This document shows, piece by piece, positions 34,318 to 46,581 of a stretch of DNA of 64,000 nucleotides (the first letter of the stretch is position 1; each line of letters begins with the position of its first letter). Position numbers and translations under genes: made by a program. The stretch is from Apoderus coryli (taxonomy: Eukaryota; Arthropoda; Insecta; Coleoptera; Attelabidae). Below the pieces are notes generated by a model. It had not been told where the DNA came from. It ran no database searches and saw only the letters and a list, made by a program, of their open reading frames with translations. The stretch spans positions 1,736,001 through 1,800,000 of the forward strand of contig OU452198.1 in NCBI GenBank assembly GCA_911728435.2. Reading direction: 5' to 3'.

Positions 34318-35614
34318 AATTTTATAACTGCCGATATAAAGGAGGCAGGGGCGGGTTTGAAGCAAGACTCGAGTCCCGGCCCGGACGAAATTCCTCCGAT
34401 GTTTCTTCAGAGATGCATTGAATCATTATTACGACCATTGGCCGCGTCAATGCAAAAATGCATCAACATGGGCACTCTACCGGAGGAATGGCTGTCTGCT
34501 GTCGTGATACCTATATTTAAAAAGGGTGACAAGTTCGCTGCAGAAAATTATCGACCTATTAGTTTGACCTGCGCACTTTGTAAATGCATGGAGAACGTCA
34601 TTACCAGAAATATGACTTCATTTCTGGTTGAATCAAATATTATTTCCAATGAACAACATGGGTTTATGCCCAAGAGGTCGGTGGAGTCGATTCTTCTGGA
34701 ATGCCTCAATGTGTGGACCAGCCATAATGATGTTGGTCAGCCTACGGATGTGTTGTATCTGGATTTTGCTTTGCTTTTTTTGGCATATATATCAGACTTA
34801 ACAAGAACCATCACGTCAAACATGAGTTTCTTTGCGGATGACACCAAATTGTTTTGTAACCCACTGCGAGACGATAATGGGTTCCAGATCGACATTGAAC
34901 TTGAATTTGGAAAAGTATCAGGTACTACACATCAGAGCTAATAATCCCAGGACTCCATATTTCACCAATGGAAATGCCATTAAATCTGTAAATCAGCAGA
35001 AGGATCTTGGTGTCATAGTAACAGTGGATTTGAAGTGGGAGGCCCATATTTCCGCCACAGTGAAGAAAGCTAATAGACTGTGGTATCTGATACAGAGAGC
35101 TTTCAGATCAAGATCAAACTCTCTAATATTGGAATTGTAAAAATCGTATGTCAGACCACTATTAGAATATGCCAATAGCGTTTGGTTCCCCTACTTCATT
35201 AAGGACATAGAGGCATTGGAAAGGGTTCAGAGGAGATTCACTAAACTCCCTCATGCACTTAGCCATATACCATATGAGGAGCGATTGAGGCTTTTAAATT
35301 TGACATGTCTTTATGATCGACGACAACGAGGCGATCTAATTCAAACATACAAGATACTTAGTGGCTACTACTCGGTGGATCTCGATGTATTTCATCCTGC
35401 TAGAAATCCTAATCTGCGTGGCAATAGTAAGAAACTTGACAAGGAGAGATGTGCTACACTTCCTCGGAAGAATTTTATAACAAACAGAGTTCTATATGCA
35501 TGGAATTCATTACCTGAAGAGGTGATAATGGCGCAAACAGTTGACAGCTTTAAGAACAGGCTGGACAATTTCATGGATGACCATGGCGATCAGTTGGTCC
35601 ACTACTCGCTATAG
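34318..35614 (+). pseudogene. CR1/L2-like LINE reverse transcriptase with internal deletion
   Basis: Reads as the RT and C-terminal domain of a LINE. It starts with KQDSSPGPDEIPPMFLQRC, then LPEEWLSAVVIPIFKKGDK and NYRPISLTCALCKCMENVI. These are followed by NIISNEQHGFMPKRS and VLYLDFA. Here motif A is cut (the KAFD part is gone) and the frame jumps to LAYISDLTRTITSN and the catalytic FADDTKLF at about 34831-34854, so some 80-100 residues including motif B are deleted in frame. A frameshift near 34915 is followed by DLGVIVTVDLKWEAHI, a stop at 35138, and a well kept C-terminal part to 35614 (RVQRRFTKLPH, NFITNRVLYAWNSLPEEV). Non-functional. Confidence 0.88.
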
Positions 35615-36420
35615 AAGATGAGTGAAGATGACATCAATATTTCAAAAATCTCAAATTAGGAACTGAGCAACAGTTTCATCGGTTTTACCGTTTACTGTTT
35701 TACGACTAATACTAATAATAAAAATGTTCTTCCTACAAACCTTACCTATAATACAAAAAACAGACCAAATGAGTATAAACTTTTTATTTAAATATGCAAG
35801 AAATATCGCCTGCAGCTTGAAAATAGAAATACGCAATTTTTTACTGGGCGGTATGATGCAATTAATTGGATATCATTGCTAGTGGTCGTTTTTGCATTCA
35901 GTTTCTAATCAAAACTTAGTTGAAACCAAACACACTAATTAGATATCAATCAAACACCATGCAGATGGTGCAAATGCGGTCTGTCCTGGACATACAATAC
36001 AACATATCCATTGACAGAATCTAATAGGCACACCGGTTACGGATTTTGTCAATAATTAATTTTAATATAGGTGGATACAGAAGACAAGCCTAATTATTAG
36101 ATTCTGTTTCAATCCAATCAACATTTAGGCGAATTTTAAGGGTGACTGTGTGTGTTTATACAAAATCTGGAACATTTTTTTAAGACCGACCACTGTTTGA
36201 TAATATAGTCTTCCTTGATTTCATTACTATGATAACAACGTAGCCATGTATTATTGTCAGGTAGGTGTCAGTTAATTGATTTTTACTCGAACTTGTTTTT
36301 TTTGTGAGTTGGCAAGTTTGAAAATATGGAAATGTCGGTCTAACAAAAACATTGTACCTACATCCAGCTTTTCTGCAAGCTGCAAAACATTACTTTCCGG
36401 TCTTGTATAATGTAAATTAC
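35615..36420. other. unassigned spacer
   Basis: No supported gene or repeat. Confidence 0.45.
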
Positions 36421-36613
36421 TACGAGGGTTGGTATTTATGTATTGAGAACTGGCAACACTGGTATTGCCAGGTGAAATCTGTCAACACCATCTAAGTTTG
36501 ACGTTTTTGACAGTATACCCACTGAGAAAGTTTTGACGTGCGCGCAATATCGACAAAAAATGGCATTGAGTCGCGAAAATATTCGAGTTATGATTTAATA
36601 TGACTTTCGACTA
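36421..36613 (+). pseudogene. mariner 5' end and transposase start
   Basis: Begins TACGAGGGTTGGTATTTATG, a mariner-type terminus also seen at 42443 and 54436. The leader continues through TTTTTGACAGTATACCC to an ATG at 36560. The encoded start MALSRENIRVMI is followed by TAA and then YDFR, matching the N-terminal helix of mariner transposases (AMIYYDFRRG). The gene stops being recognisable after about 18 codons. It provides an empty-site reference for the insertion at 42545-43673. Confidence 0.75.
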
Positions 36614-36654
36614 AAATAAACGGACGTTTATTTAAATAAACGGACTTTTATTTT

Positions 36655-36795
36655 ACTTAACTCGAAATTTGACGAAATGTTAAACTATGATAGGCAGCTG
36701 TAGCGGCGCTGGCTTTATTTTATAATACTTGATCAATAACATTCGATCTGGAGCACCCCAAAATTTTACATAATTTCTTCGTTTTTGTAAAGGTG
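36655..36795 (+). repeat. short direct repeat G, copy 1
   Basis: Matches 37728-37862, with the block CAGCTGTAGCGGCGCTGGCTTT and ACTTGATCAATAACA kept in both. Confidence 0.75.
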
Positions 36796-37496
36796 TCATC
36801 ATACTTCATGCAGGTGGCAAAAATGGATTTGTTCGGAATGCGTTGTTATTATCTGCTAAAAATATGCCCTAAGCACGAGTTCTACAAAAGATCACCCCTG
36901 TACTCTGTATTCTCCCATCGGAGATGAGGAATTACCCAACTAAAGGCATGTTCAAGAAATTATTTAAAAAATTTCTAACGAATAGCTCAGTCTATAGCTG
37001 AAGACGCGTAAGAAGAAAAGTCGACCCAGTATACTGCTCAGCAGTGTTATGTTTTAAAATCAGACAAAATAGAATCGATTTTCACCGTCTTTTATGGCTC
37101 ATAACTTTTTTGTTATTTGAGATAATTGATTTCTGCAAACAGTTTCTTATAGCACTTTTGAACGAAGAATAAGATATAGTAACTTGTTTTAATACAGGGC
37201 CATTCGTAAAGTTACTGTAACGAAAATTATTTTTTCCTTATATTGTATAATTTTTAATTTTCTTACAGCCACTAAAATTCCCTTTTCAAAAGTATATAAT
37301 AAGTTATATATATTTTTTAGATCTAACAATATATTTGACTTTAAAATTTCACCAGTTATGTAGTTGGAACCTATAATTCTAAATATCAATCAATTAAATA
37401 AAGTAGTTAGTTTTTTACGTTTATTTATTGGAAATAATGAAAATAACACAATTATAATAATAATTATTAAAATTCTGTTTCGTTACGCAAGTTATA

Positions 37497-38929
37497 CAGG
37501 GTGAACTATCACTCAGTACAAAACCACATGCTCAATTGAATGTGAATATTTAGTCGATGTTTACAAAATGGGGCAAATCCACGTTTTTCCCTGGTAAATC
37601 GGCGCCTGTGACAATTATTTTTCACGATGGCTTCCAACCTACGAACAGCTGTACGCGGCGTTGCCAATTGTAGAGAGGTGAAAATGAATGCCGGCACAGT
37701 TTGTTAATATTCGCTGATGCCGGTTTATTTTAAATTTAACGAAATATTAAACTATAATAGCCAGCTGTAGCGGCGCTGGCTTTGTCTTATAAGTAATACT
37801 TGATCAATAACAATCAATCTGGAATAATCCAAATTGGAGATGATTTCTTCGTTTTTACAAACTTCTAAAATGATATTGTCGCATTTTGAACACATAAACA
37901 CTAACTAAAGATTGCCGGAAACACACTAAAATGTAAAATTACTTAATAACCAAATTCGACGTTAATCATCTGTCAACCAGCAGCCTAAGGTGTTGCCAAG
38001 TTTATAACATACATATTACGCTTTTTATTTTGATTGAAAATAACTTATTGAAACTCAATGTGTATTGTGTATCGAGCATCTAGCCATATTATGCTACTTT
38101 TAATCCTTGACCTACGCATTCGTTTGGCATGTGTATACCACGTTCGCAAGTGTCAGAAATTCCTCACAAATTTCTCAGATCAGATTGGCTGATGTGGCAT
38201 AATCACCTACCACTCGCCCTCACTTGAAATTTTTTATAAAAGGAACGTGAAACTGTCAAAATTATTATCATTAGCTACGAAATAATTTGAGCTTAATTTC
38301 TCACGTAACTATGTTTGTTTTTACATTACATTAAAAATTGCGCATTGCATACTTTACACATTAGGCAGAATAAAATACACATATGATAAAACGGGTTTCC
38401 TACGTAAACTACAAAAAAATTTTGTCGGTTATGTTATAAATATGAATATATTATGAAATAACGTAAATATTAATGATGTGATGAATGGTGAATCACCAGA
38501 TTTGCCAAGAGCTAACTGAGAATATTTAACGCATATTGAATATCGCTTTTTTGGCTAAATCTGGCAAGCCTGCATTCACGAATAATTATTATCCAAGTTT
38601 TAGGTGCTAACATAATATTTAATATTGCGCATGATTGAAGTCACATAATCATCTACATTTTGTAAATAATTTTTTTACTTTAAATGCTCGGTAAATCGAT
38701 ACTCTTGGCAACATGGCGCTGTACCATAACCTTTAAACTAATGTCTAACGTAAACTTCAGTTGGGCAGGCGGTCATAGGCGTTGTAAAAAGGTAGTTTAA
38801 TATGATTTATAAAAAAATTATTTTCAGCCTTAATAAAAATGTTGGACATTTTTTGAAAGGCGTTTCTGTTAAATCGTATTTTTCTCTACCTCCAGTTAAA
38901 ATTTTTGTACGGATGGATAGTTCACCCTG
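37497..38929. mobile_element. 1.43-kb TIR element, CAGGGTGAACTATC ends
   Basis: CAGGGTGAACTATC at 37497 is perfectly inverted at the 38929 end, and similarity extends to GTACAAAA after a few mismatches. TA flanks both ends. The interior holds no intact transposase: the minus frame at 37509-37697 is short and of unknown family, and direct repeat G copy 2 (37728-37862) lies within. A non-autonomous or decayed Tc1/mariner-type element. Confidence 0.7.
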
Positions 38930-39096
38930 TATATTTTTGATTATATTATATCTTGTAGGGAAATTTTTAGAGCGACACAGCCGTTTTTCTGAAATGACCA
39001 TAAATAAATAATCCATAGAATGCAGTGGAGTATAATACCAATTACAATGAAAAGTACACCACGTCTGCACCAGTTTATTTAAAAAACTTGTTATCG
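38930..39096. other. unassigned spacer
   Basis: No feature supported. Confidence 0.4.
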
Positions 39097-39129
39097 GGAC
39101 ATGTTTTGGAATCTCCAAAGCATCATCGG
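39097..39129 (-). ncRNA. degenerate hammerhead-like motif
   Basis: On the minus strand CGATGATGCTTTGG ... CCAAAACATGTCCC. It resembles the CTGATGATGCTTTGG-loop-CCAAAGCGAAACATG layout with the GAAA block eroded. The downstream AACATGTCCC is shared with 10496-10506. Confidence 0.3.
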
Positions 39130-41229
39130 CTTATTAAAATTAAAAAATTCTTGTGATCAAAATTAAAAACAAATTTTTTTAATAAAATTGCTGAAGACGA
39201 CGTGTGTTTTTCATATCAAATTAATAATATACAGGGAGTTCCATGAGAAAAACAAATTTATATAGGTACGTTTAGGTATCTACACTGTATACTTTCGTCA
39301 AAAACCGGGCAACTTAAAACCAGAAGTGAAAAGTGCCAGCGTTTTTTCCCAAAAAACAATTCCTTTAAATTTCATCGTATTTGTGCGTGACTTTTGGTGC
39401 TCACTGTATAATATTATTACACTGGAACAACTGGATTAAAAAGTGTTAAACTGGTGTAGCTGTTCATATTTGCCACCAAAGTAAAACAGAATAGTTTATT
39501 TCTCCTCTGATCTCTGTGACAAACATGTAAAAAAATGTACATTAGTACACTGGAATACCAAAGAGTTGCTTTGTATTTTTGTGTCTCCTCTTTTACATTT
39601 TCTCGGCAATACGACGTATACATTCTCTTTGCCTTTTAGTAAAAATGTGTTGTTTAGAAGAAAAAGCATGAAAAAGAACAGAAGAAATTCTTAGTTTTAT
39701 GAAAAACATCATACTAATGCTTAAGAGGTTCCGAATGACAAAAGGAATTCATTATTTTTTTAAACAATTCATCCAATTAATTTACTATCATCATCTTTTA
39801 AACGAGATTGACATGAAAGATATCGTTGCTTTCAACTATTGTATTATTTATTCACATACCTAATACCTTGAGAAAGGAGACGTTCTTGGATATAAGCTCT
39901 TTGAAATGTACGTTGTTAAAAATAAATCCTCTTTCCCGACATGATATAATATAATCAAAAATATTATGTAATAATAATAAGTTTATTTGCAGCTCATTAA
40001 CTTAAACTTAACATATTATATAAAATAAAAAATAATAAAACATATTCTTGTACGTAAAAAATGATTAAAAAGGATTACAAAGGCAGTAAAAACTGACTGA
40101 TAGTCGCCAAATTTAACGAAAATGTCATCTTGACAGTTATTTTAACTGAAATACCCATTATACTGCTTTATTGTTATTTCACCAGATGAGAGGTGTAGCG
40201 GTTGATGATATTTTTTTAATTTTTTACTTCTTTATATTAACTTAAATATACCAGCGATGAAAAACCGTTCCAACTAAACATTATATAGATTTGAATGACC
40301 TAGTCGATTTTTTAACCAAATTTTGTTTCAATTGGTCAAAAAATGCGGCCTTGATAAACAATAAAAATAAGGGTAACTTTGGATAACGTTGTAGATCTCT
40401 AATTTGTTTAGTTTATTGTAAAATTGCAATTAGTTAGAAGGTACGTGTAGACGTCGTAAACAGTCCAAACAATTTGGTTTAGAAGAGTAGCTTCAATCTG
40501 TTTTTCCGTATAAAATTTGGACTGGTATAGTAGCAGTTTGAATTTATGCAGTTGTAACTTGTAACTTAGTGTTTGACGAAATTGTTTCTCAATATTTTAA
40601 ATATTTGATAAAGATTAAAAAAATGATCGAAACGTCATAATAGATTGTTAGAATATTATGGGGTAGTTAAATTTTATAAAATCCTGACATAAAATCGAGA
40701 AACTACAAAGCAAAATAAATATAATAAAGAAAAGGTCAAAGAAAAATAGAAACAAATTTAGATATAGATTTATAAACTTTTCAACTGAGGTCAATTTTAG
40801 GGTTCAGAAATAAGCAGTTTTCAAAATTTCGATCTCCTGAATAGTTAGACCGTTTTTAAAAATCTATCTAACTAAAGAAATATGTCAATGAGTATTATAC
40901 ATTGGTGCAATCCACCTTCTACCCTTCATCCCCTTATAACTACTGTTACGTATACCTACCATATAAACACAAGGGTTATATGTATAATATACTTCAACTG
41001 ATAGCCTGAATTCTTGCATCAGATAGGCCATTAAACTTCCTATGTTGTGTCGTATAATGAATTCATTAAAAAGCCTTTAGAAATTTAAGTTGTGTAACCT
41101 ACGTAAAATACGACCCCAGCTTCTTCTTGTTTACTTTTAGTTGGGTGTAGTGTCGAATAGATAACATAGAGAACATCTATAGTGTATCCTTTTAGAGTGT
41201 AGGTTTATTATTTATTCTCTTTTTAGAAT
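39130..41229. other. unassigned AT-rich spacer
   Basis: About 2.1 kb without a supported gene, RNA or repeat. Confidence 0.45.
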
Positions 41230-41640
41230 GATAGTTACTTATGCCAAGATCTCTATTCAATGAAGATCGGCAACAATTATGGCAAATTCGTCTCTGTCTC
41301 GGGCAGGGAGTTTGAATCTAAGCCTGTCCAATCCCTTATGTTTTGCAGCCAAGAGCACTGTCTACGTCCAGAACCACGTTTTCCCTCAGTCTTGCCCTCC
41401 ATAATCTGTTGCAGGAATCTGTACTTGTCCTGTCTCATGACATGGGTTTCGTCTTTTTATGGTCTCGAGAATTGTTGATGTTAAACCTCTTGATTGGGGA
41501 TATGATCGGTCCATGGAATACGCAGCATTCTGCGATATACCCACATCTCAAATGCTTCCATCTTGTTAATACTGCTGACTTTTAGCGTCCAGGCCTCGAC
41601 TCCATACAGAAACATGGCATACATATATCATCTAACGAAG
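41230..41640 (-). pseudogene. LINE C-terminal fragment (RTE/I-like tail)
   Basis: Translating the minus strand gives MFLYGVEAWTLKVSSINKME, then AFEMWVYRRMLRIPWTDHI. After a frameshift come DKYRFLQQIMEGKTEGKRGS and WLQNIRDWTGL. This is the conserved region after the RT domain of LINEs that end in the AFEMWxYRRxLxIPWTD and GKRxxGRRRxSWLxNIRxW motifs. Plus-strand frames here are shadows. Frameshifted and without RT motifs, so dead. Confidence 0.8.
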
Positions 41641-42442
41641 TTAAGTCTAATGTTTAAATTGCAAATCAAAGAGCCTTCATAAAATGAAGGCAAGAGAACC
41701 AATATGAACTCTTTTACAAGAAAGAATGCTACATCATCAGACCCGGACGTCATGCAATTGCCAAACTTCACACTGACGTTCACAATATCACTCTCAGTCA
41801 CAATAATAAACAGACTTCATGAGATACACCGGGCTTTGGTAAGCAATATTAGATCTAGCGTTACTGGGAGCAAAAGGAAATTCCAATTTGGAAAAGTTGA
41901 AAAGGTTCCTGTTTTGTTATCATTGGACTGCCCTGTATTATAGAAAACAAGTAATAAGAGAATGTAGAATCTGCCAATAAATATTTCGTAGTTAACACAA
42001 CCACAAATTGTTTCAATCATTATTATGTATAATGTGGCAATAATAATCTATTCAAAATATTGGTTTCCATAATATATTTGGAAAATTCTATCAACGTAAA
42101 ATATTGTGGGCACGCATTACATTAAAATCGTTCAAATTCAAATTATTAATTAATTTCCAGAATTTGTGGCTGGAACAAATTACCAATTTACCTATTTATC
42201 TATATCTTTTCATTTATACACTCTTCCAAATGACGTGACGGTATTTTATTTATTAAACAAGTATGATTTACATAAATATGGACGAATTGAAACAATATTT
42301 GGCAATTATTACACGTAGTAGGTAAATAGTTCATATTAAACCCATAAATACACTCGAATTTTGCTATTTGATATGCTCGGTTAATTCCCAATTACATAGA
42401 GTCTGCGGTTGTAAAAAAAAAAACAATAGTTGCACTAGTCAA
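41641..42442. other. unassigned spacer
   Basis: No supported gene or repeat. Confidence 0.45.
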
Positions 42443-42544
42443 TACGAGAGTTGCTAATTATGTATTGAAAACTGGCAACACTGGTATTGCCAGGTGAAAT
42501 ATGTCACCGCCATCTTGAAGTTTGACATTTTTGACAGTATACGC
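42443..42544 (+). mobile_element. mariner 5' end, interrupted
   Basis: TACGAGAGTTGCTAATTATG and the leader up to GACAGTATACGC align with 36421-36530. The alignment breaks at 42544 and resumes at about 43675, so a later insertion splits this mariner. Confidence 0.8.
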
Positions 42545-43673
42545 CTTAGACAAGCAAAGAGAGAGGACGCGTAATGCGAACGAAAAAGTGAAGCACTGTC
42601 ATCACTCAACTTCCTCCAGTGGCGTATCGGAAACACTTGGATTAAATACGTATAACTCTATACTACAAACACGGTGTAATTGAAACTAAAATATTTTAAA
42701 ATTAAAGTGGCTTTTTTTGTGGTGAAATGAATATTATGCAGTATGACTAATATTTTTTATAGAGACCATATGAACTAATATTAAGCATATTATATAGTAT
42801 TTTGTAATATACCTAGTTGAAATGTCATTTTTAAATTCTCTCCCAGCTTTTGCTATTTTAGTAAATAAATTTATTAACATTAACATAAAATACTTATGAT
42901 ACACACCAACAAAGTTTGTCTGCATGCCAACATTATTAACTACTTAAATATTACATAACACAACATAAAACATAGAAATGTATATAACTTAATCAAAACA
43001 GAAAGTCAGTGCTGAGGAATTCATCAATGGAGTAAAAAGCCTGGTCAATTAAGTAGTTTTTTAATCTATTTTTGAACATTGCAAGGCTCAGTGTTTTCAA
43101 ACTATCTGGCAAATGATTATAGCATGTGGGACCATAATAATTTACAGAATTTCTGCTTCTACCCAACCTCATATATTCATTTTTGTTTCTGGTATTGTGG
43201 TTGTGAACTTCATCATGCCTTATGTACAGATTGTAATTATTTTTCACATACATAATTGAATTGTAGATCTAGAGACACGGGAGTGTAATTATTTTACATT
43301 CTTTAAATTTAGGTCTGACATCCTCTCTAAACTTTAAATCTGTCATTATTCGAACCACTCGTCTTTGGATTGCGAATACCCGACTAGCATGACAAGAGTG
43401 TCCCCAAATTGACAAAGCATATGAAGCCACACTGTGAAAAAGGCCAAAATATGCTGATTTCAAAACATTAAAAGAGACTTCACCCTTCAAGCTTCGCAAC
43501 ATGAACACAACCTTAGACAACTTGGCAATGGTAACCTCGGCATGACCCGCCCAGGTTAGCTTTTGGTCCAAAGTGACACCCAAAAACTTTACCAGACCAT
43601 CAGAAACATATGTGCAGTGCATTTTTTGTTAAGGACTGGACTGTTACTTGTCCTCTCTCTTTCCTTGTTTAAG
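42545..43673. mobile_element. 1.13-kb TIR insertion carrying a LINE fragment
   Basis: CTTAGACAAGCAAAGAGAGAGGAC at 42545 is inverted at 43650-43673, 22 of 24 bases matching. The flanks are GTATACGC (42537-42544) and TTATACGC (43674-43681), a 7- to 8-bp duplication. The uninterrupted sequence at 36520-36545 shows the empty site, so the boundaries are well supported. The cargo is a minus-strand LINE C-terminal fragment and there is no transposase. An 8-bp target duplication would suit hAT, P or Merlin types; the terminal sequence does not settle it. Confidence 0.75.
42990..43628 (-). pseudogene. LINE RT C-terminal domain (within the TIR insertion)
   Basis: The minus strand reads VKFLGVTLDQKLTWAGH, then LRSLKGEVSFNVLKSAYFGL and FHSVASYALSIWGH. 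QRRVVRIM and LPCL follow, then one in-frame TAG (about 43266). It continues YNSIMYVKNNYN, HNHNTRNKNEY and CYNHLPDSLKTL, with a FKNRLKNYLIDQAFYS end and a stop at 42993. This is the complete region after the RT catalytic site of a CR1/jockey-like LINE. Only the single stop breaks about 200 codons, so it is fairly young. RT motifs upstream are absent. Confidence 0.88.
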
Positions 43674-43674
43674 T

Positions 43675-43915
43675 TATACGCACTGATAACTTTTTGACGT
43701 GTGAGCAATATTTGTGTTACTTACAGAAGTCGAAAAGTTCATCTCGACCAAAAAATGGAAGTATGTCGCGAGCTATGATTTATTATGACTTCCGACGTGG
43801 TCAGTCCAAGGCCACTGTATATCGCTGCGTCACTGATTTCAAACGTAACCGTAGTTCGCTCATGGACGAAGTTAAAGATGGTCGTCCAAAATCGTCACCA
43901 TTCATTACAAAATAA
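43675..43915 (+). pseudogene. mariner transposase N-terminal fragment
   Basis: Continues the mariner begun at 42443. The frame reads MSRAMIYYDFRRGQ, then SKATVYRCVTDFKRNRSSL and DGRPKSSP. These are the first helix and the second helix-turn-helix of mariner transposases, with the stretch between them deleted. It stops at 43915, and no catalytic DDD region follows. Confidence 0.8.
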
Positions 43916-43924
43916 CATAACATA

Positions 43925-44420
43925 TATAAAATGCGAATGATTTGAAGGTATTTCGAACTATTGGCTGTCCTGATCGTGAACAGGATTTAAACGTTCTTCA
44001 TCGGTGGTGTATTATCAGGAAATACGAATGCATGACATTTTATACAGGATTGAGACTCCATGACCATAATTATGAAATTGACAACACACCCATTTTGGAA
44101 ATATGCTCACAGATAAAGGATTTCAGTGTCGTGGTTGATTGTGAACTTTCTTTTAACCAACACATCAGATAAGATATTTGTCGAGCCGCGCTTAAATCTT
44201 TGGAATTTGTCTTGAGATCAACCTCGGGAATCCGTATAGCGTTGACTGTCTGACATCGGTATATCGGGCATTAGTAAGAGCTAAGTCTTTTATAAAGTGA
44301 TTAATTTTCAAGTCGACTGCCCTCGCCTCCTCACGGATATTCATCCTCATAACCCCCAACTATTTCGACATCTGCAACTTCCGTACAACTATGAAAAATA
44401 ACGGTTACGTTTACGCTAAT
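43925..44420 (+). pseudogene. LINE C-terminal fragment
   Basis: Reads REQDLNVLHRWC, ECMTFYTGLRLHDHNYEIDN, then IKDFSVVVDCELSFNQHI. This is the segment just after the catalytic YADD of a LINE (LGVxxDxxLSFNxHI). Decayed pieces (VINFQVDCPRLL) continue after a stop at 44172. It abuts the mariner fragment. Confidence 0.7.
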
Positions 44421-44438
44421 GCAAAACTGGCCTTATAA

Positions 44439-45110
44439 TTGGGTGAAATTGGGAATCGGGATAAAATTGAGCACTTGGCCTTGGGATATCCTGATTATAC
44501 TATGCTTGAGGCAGGTGAATTCAATTTGTCAGAAACATGTAGCGAATATAGAACTATTAGCTTAATGTGTCATCTGTTAAAAATATTCCTAAAAGTAATT
44601 CATGGTCGAGTTTACCCTAAGTGTGAGGAGTACTTGAGTGAGTCTCAATTCGGGTGGTTTCGGCACAGGGAAGGCTTTGTTTTGTATAAATGTTCTTGGT
44701 CAGAGAAGTCGGGATATGTCAATTGATCTATATGTCTGCTTCGTGTTCGACACAACATACTAATAGAGACCCTCGGAGATATTGGACTGGATGGGAGATA
44801 GATTCAAGTTATCTCTAATCTCTACTGGAATCAAACATCTATTGTAAGGGTTGAAAGTGTTGATTCAACTGCGATCGATATTAATAGAGGAGTAAGCCAG
44901 GGTTGCATCTTGTTTCTTGTTCTTTTTAATGTTTACTCTGAGAGAATTCTTAGAGAAGCACTTTCCGAAATATCAGCGGGCATTATTGGCAATGGTGAGG
45001 TCATTAATGTGAAGAACAACTGTGGAGGCGAAGAGAGCATCGAAAAGAGAGAGAATGCTGATGTTTTGATATGATGACATGATTATTTTAAGCGACCTAA
45101 TTGTTGCGAG
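44439..45110 (+). pseudogene. LINE reverse transcriptase fragment (RTE-like)
   Basis: A different LINE from the preceding one. It reads CSEYRTISLMCHLLKIFLKV, then IHGRVYPKCEEYLSESQFGW in the first frame. After frame changes come GDIGLDGR, ISNLYWNQTSIVRVE, then motif B as RGVSQGCILFLVLFN, and DDMIILSD near 45076. The motif order matches RTE/craniofacial-protein-associated LINE polymerases. Motif A is unreadable and several frameshifts are present. Confidence 0.75.
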
Positions 45111-46581
45111 TAAGCATTAGGCCATCCAAGTGTATTCAACAAATAATGTAGTTGACTAAATGGTAGATAAATCATATACAAAAGCCAAAACAATATGTAT
45201 ACAGCTACTACACAAGTGAAATTGTAATTTTCTTCCATTTAACATTGCCAAAGTCATGAATTTGGCATTTCACAATTTGTGTTTAATATTTGAACAGAAA
45301 ATTCATTACATTTCTCTTTATAATATCCATCCTCTGGCATATTCACTGTTGGAGTTGGCTTTATTCCTATCCTGCTCTTATATATACGCAGTAGTCGGAT
45401 TATCCAGAGATTGCTGTCTTCTTCTCTCTCTCCAGGGTGTACGGCAAGCAATATGTAATATTAATTGTAATGAACTTTCCTTTTGGAATACTATACGAAA
45501 CGAGTAACTCCTTGTTTACTACTCGTATATCTTGTATGTATGTAGATTTAGAGGTTTATTGTGAGATTTTCAGCTTAACCACTTGCTGAGAGTTTAGGTA
45601 CATTTATAGGAATCCAATCTACTTTTATACAGGACGTTCCAGGAAAACCAACACAGAACATAAACTACCTCACCGGTGTTTTACATCATTAAATCAATAC
45701 AGACTTTTCAACAGCAATTAGCAAAGTAATCATAATTATTTTGATCGCGAGCTGGCTTAGGTTGATATGGTTATAATTAATCGGTACATTCGACTTTTCC
45801 GCAAGGGTCACATCCCTTTTGTTCAATATAAGGCCAACTATTTATCTTTTAATCCTTGCCAATACTTGTTAGAGCCAGATCGTTCAAATCAGTTGTCGTG
45901 CGATCGAAAACGTTGATGCTGTGCACAGGGATGAAAAGCAGCAGTTAAAGAAATCCACTTCTAATTTGTTCAAGAAATAACCTATAATAATATAATAATA
46001 AGGAACCGTTATACCCAAGGTGCTATATCAGATATTCTGTTAACATACCCCTACACAACACGGTAGGTTATTTCGCACTCGGGGGATGTTGTTAATCCAA
46101 TTCCCAGCACTTTAACCGATTGAATTACATATAGATATCACACACACCTAAATGCAACGTTATACAGAGTGATTCACATGTCTATGGTCAGTTGGAAGTT
46201 TACGAGAAAACGAAACAGAATCATCATTAAAATTTGAATAATACACTCTATGAATTTAACCTATCAGTCTAATGTATTTTGACATTCATCCCACTTCTGA
46301 ATATACCGTAACTTAACTGCAATTAAAATCTGTTTTAAATGACCTCGAAACCCGGAAGTAGTATTTGCAATGCAAATAAATATTAATGTACATTAGATAG
46401 ATCTTTGGCCGTACGAAGGGTTAAAATTTCGATGTATTTTGATTCGTAGAATTCAGAAGTCAAATTATTCGGGTTTATTTTTACTTTTTTGTGAGATTTT
46501 TTGCGTCATTTCACCTTCATAACAGCGTCGAAAAATGTTGGTTATGGCCAAAAGGACAAAATTCTTTTCTATTATAAACAT
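45111..46581. other. unassigned spacer
   Basis: No supported gene. The overlapping frames at 45254-45507 show no family signature. Confidence 0.45.
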
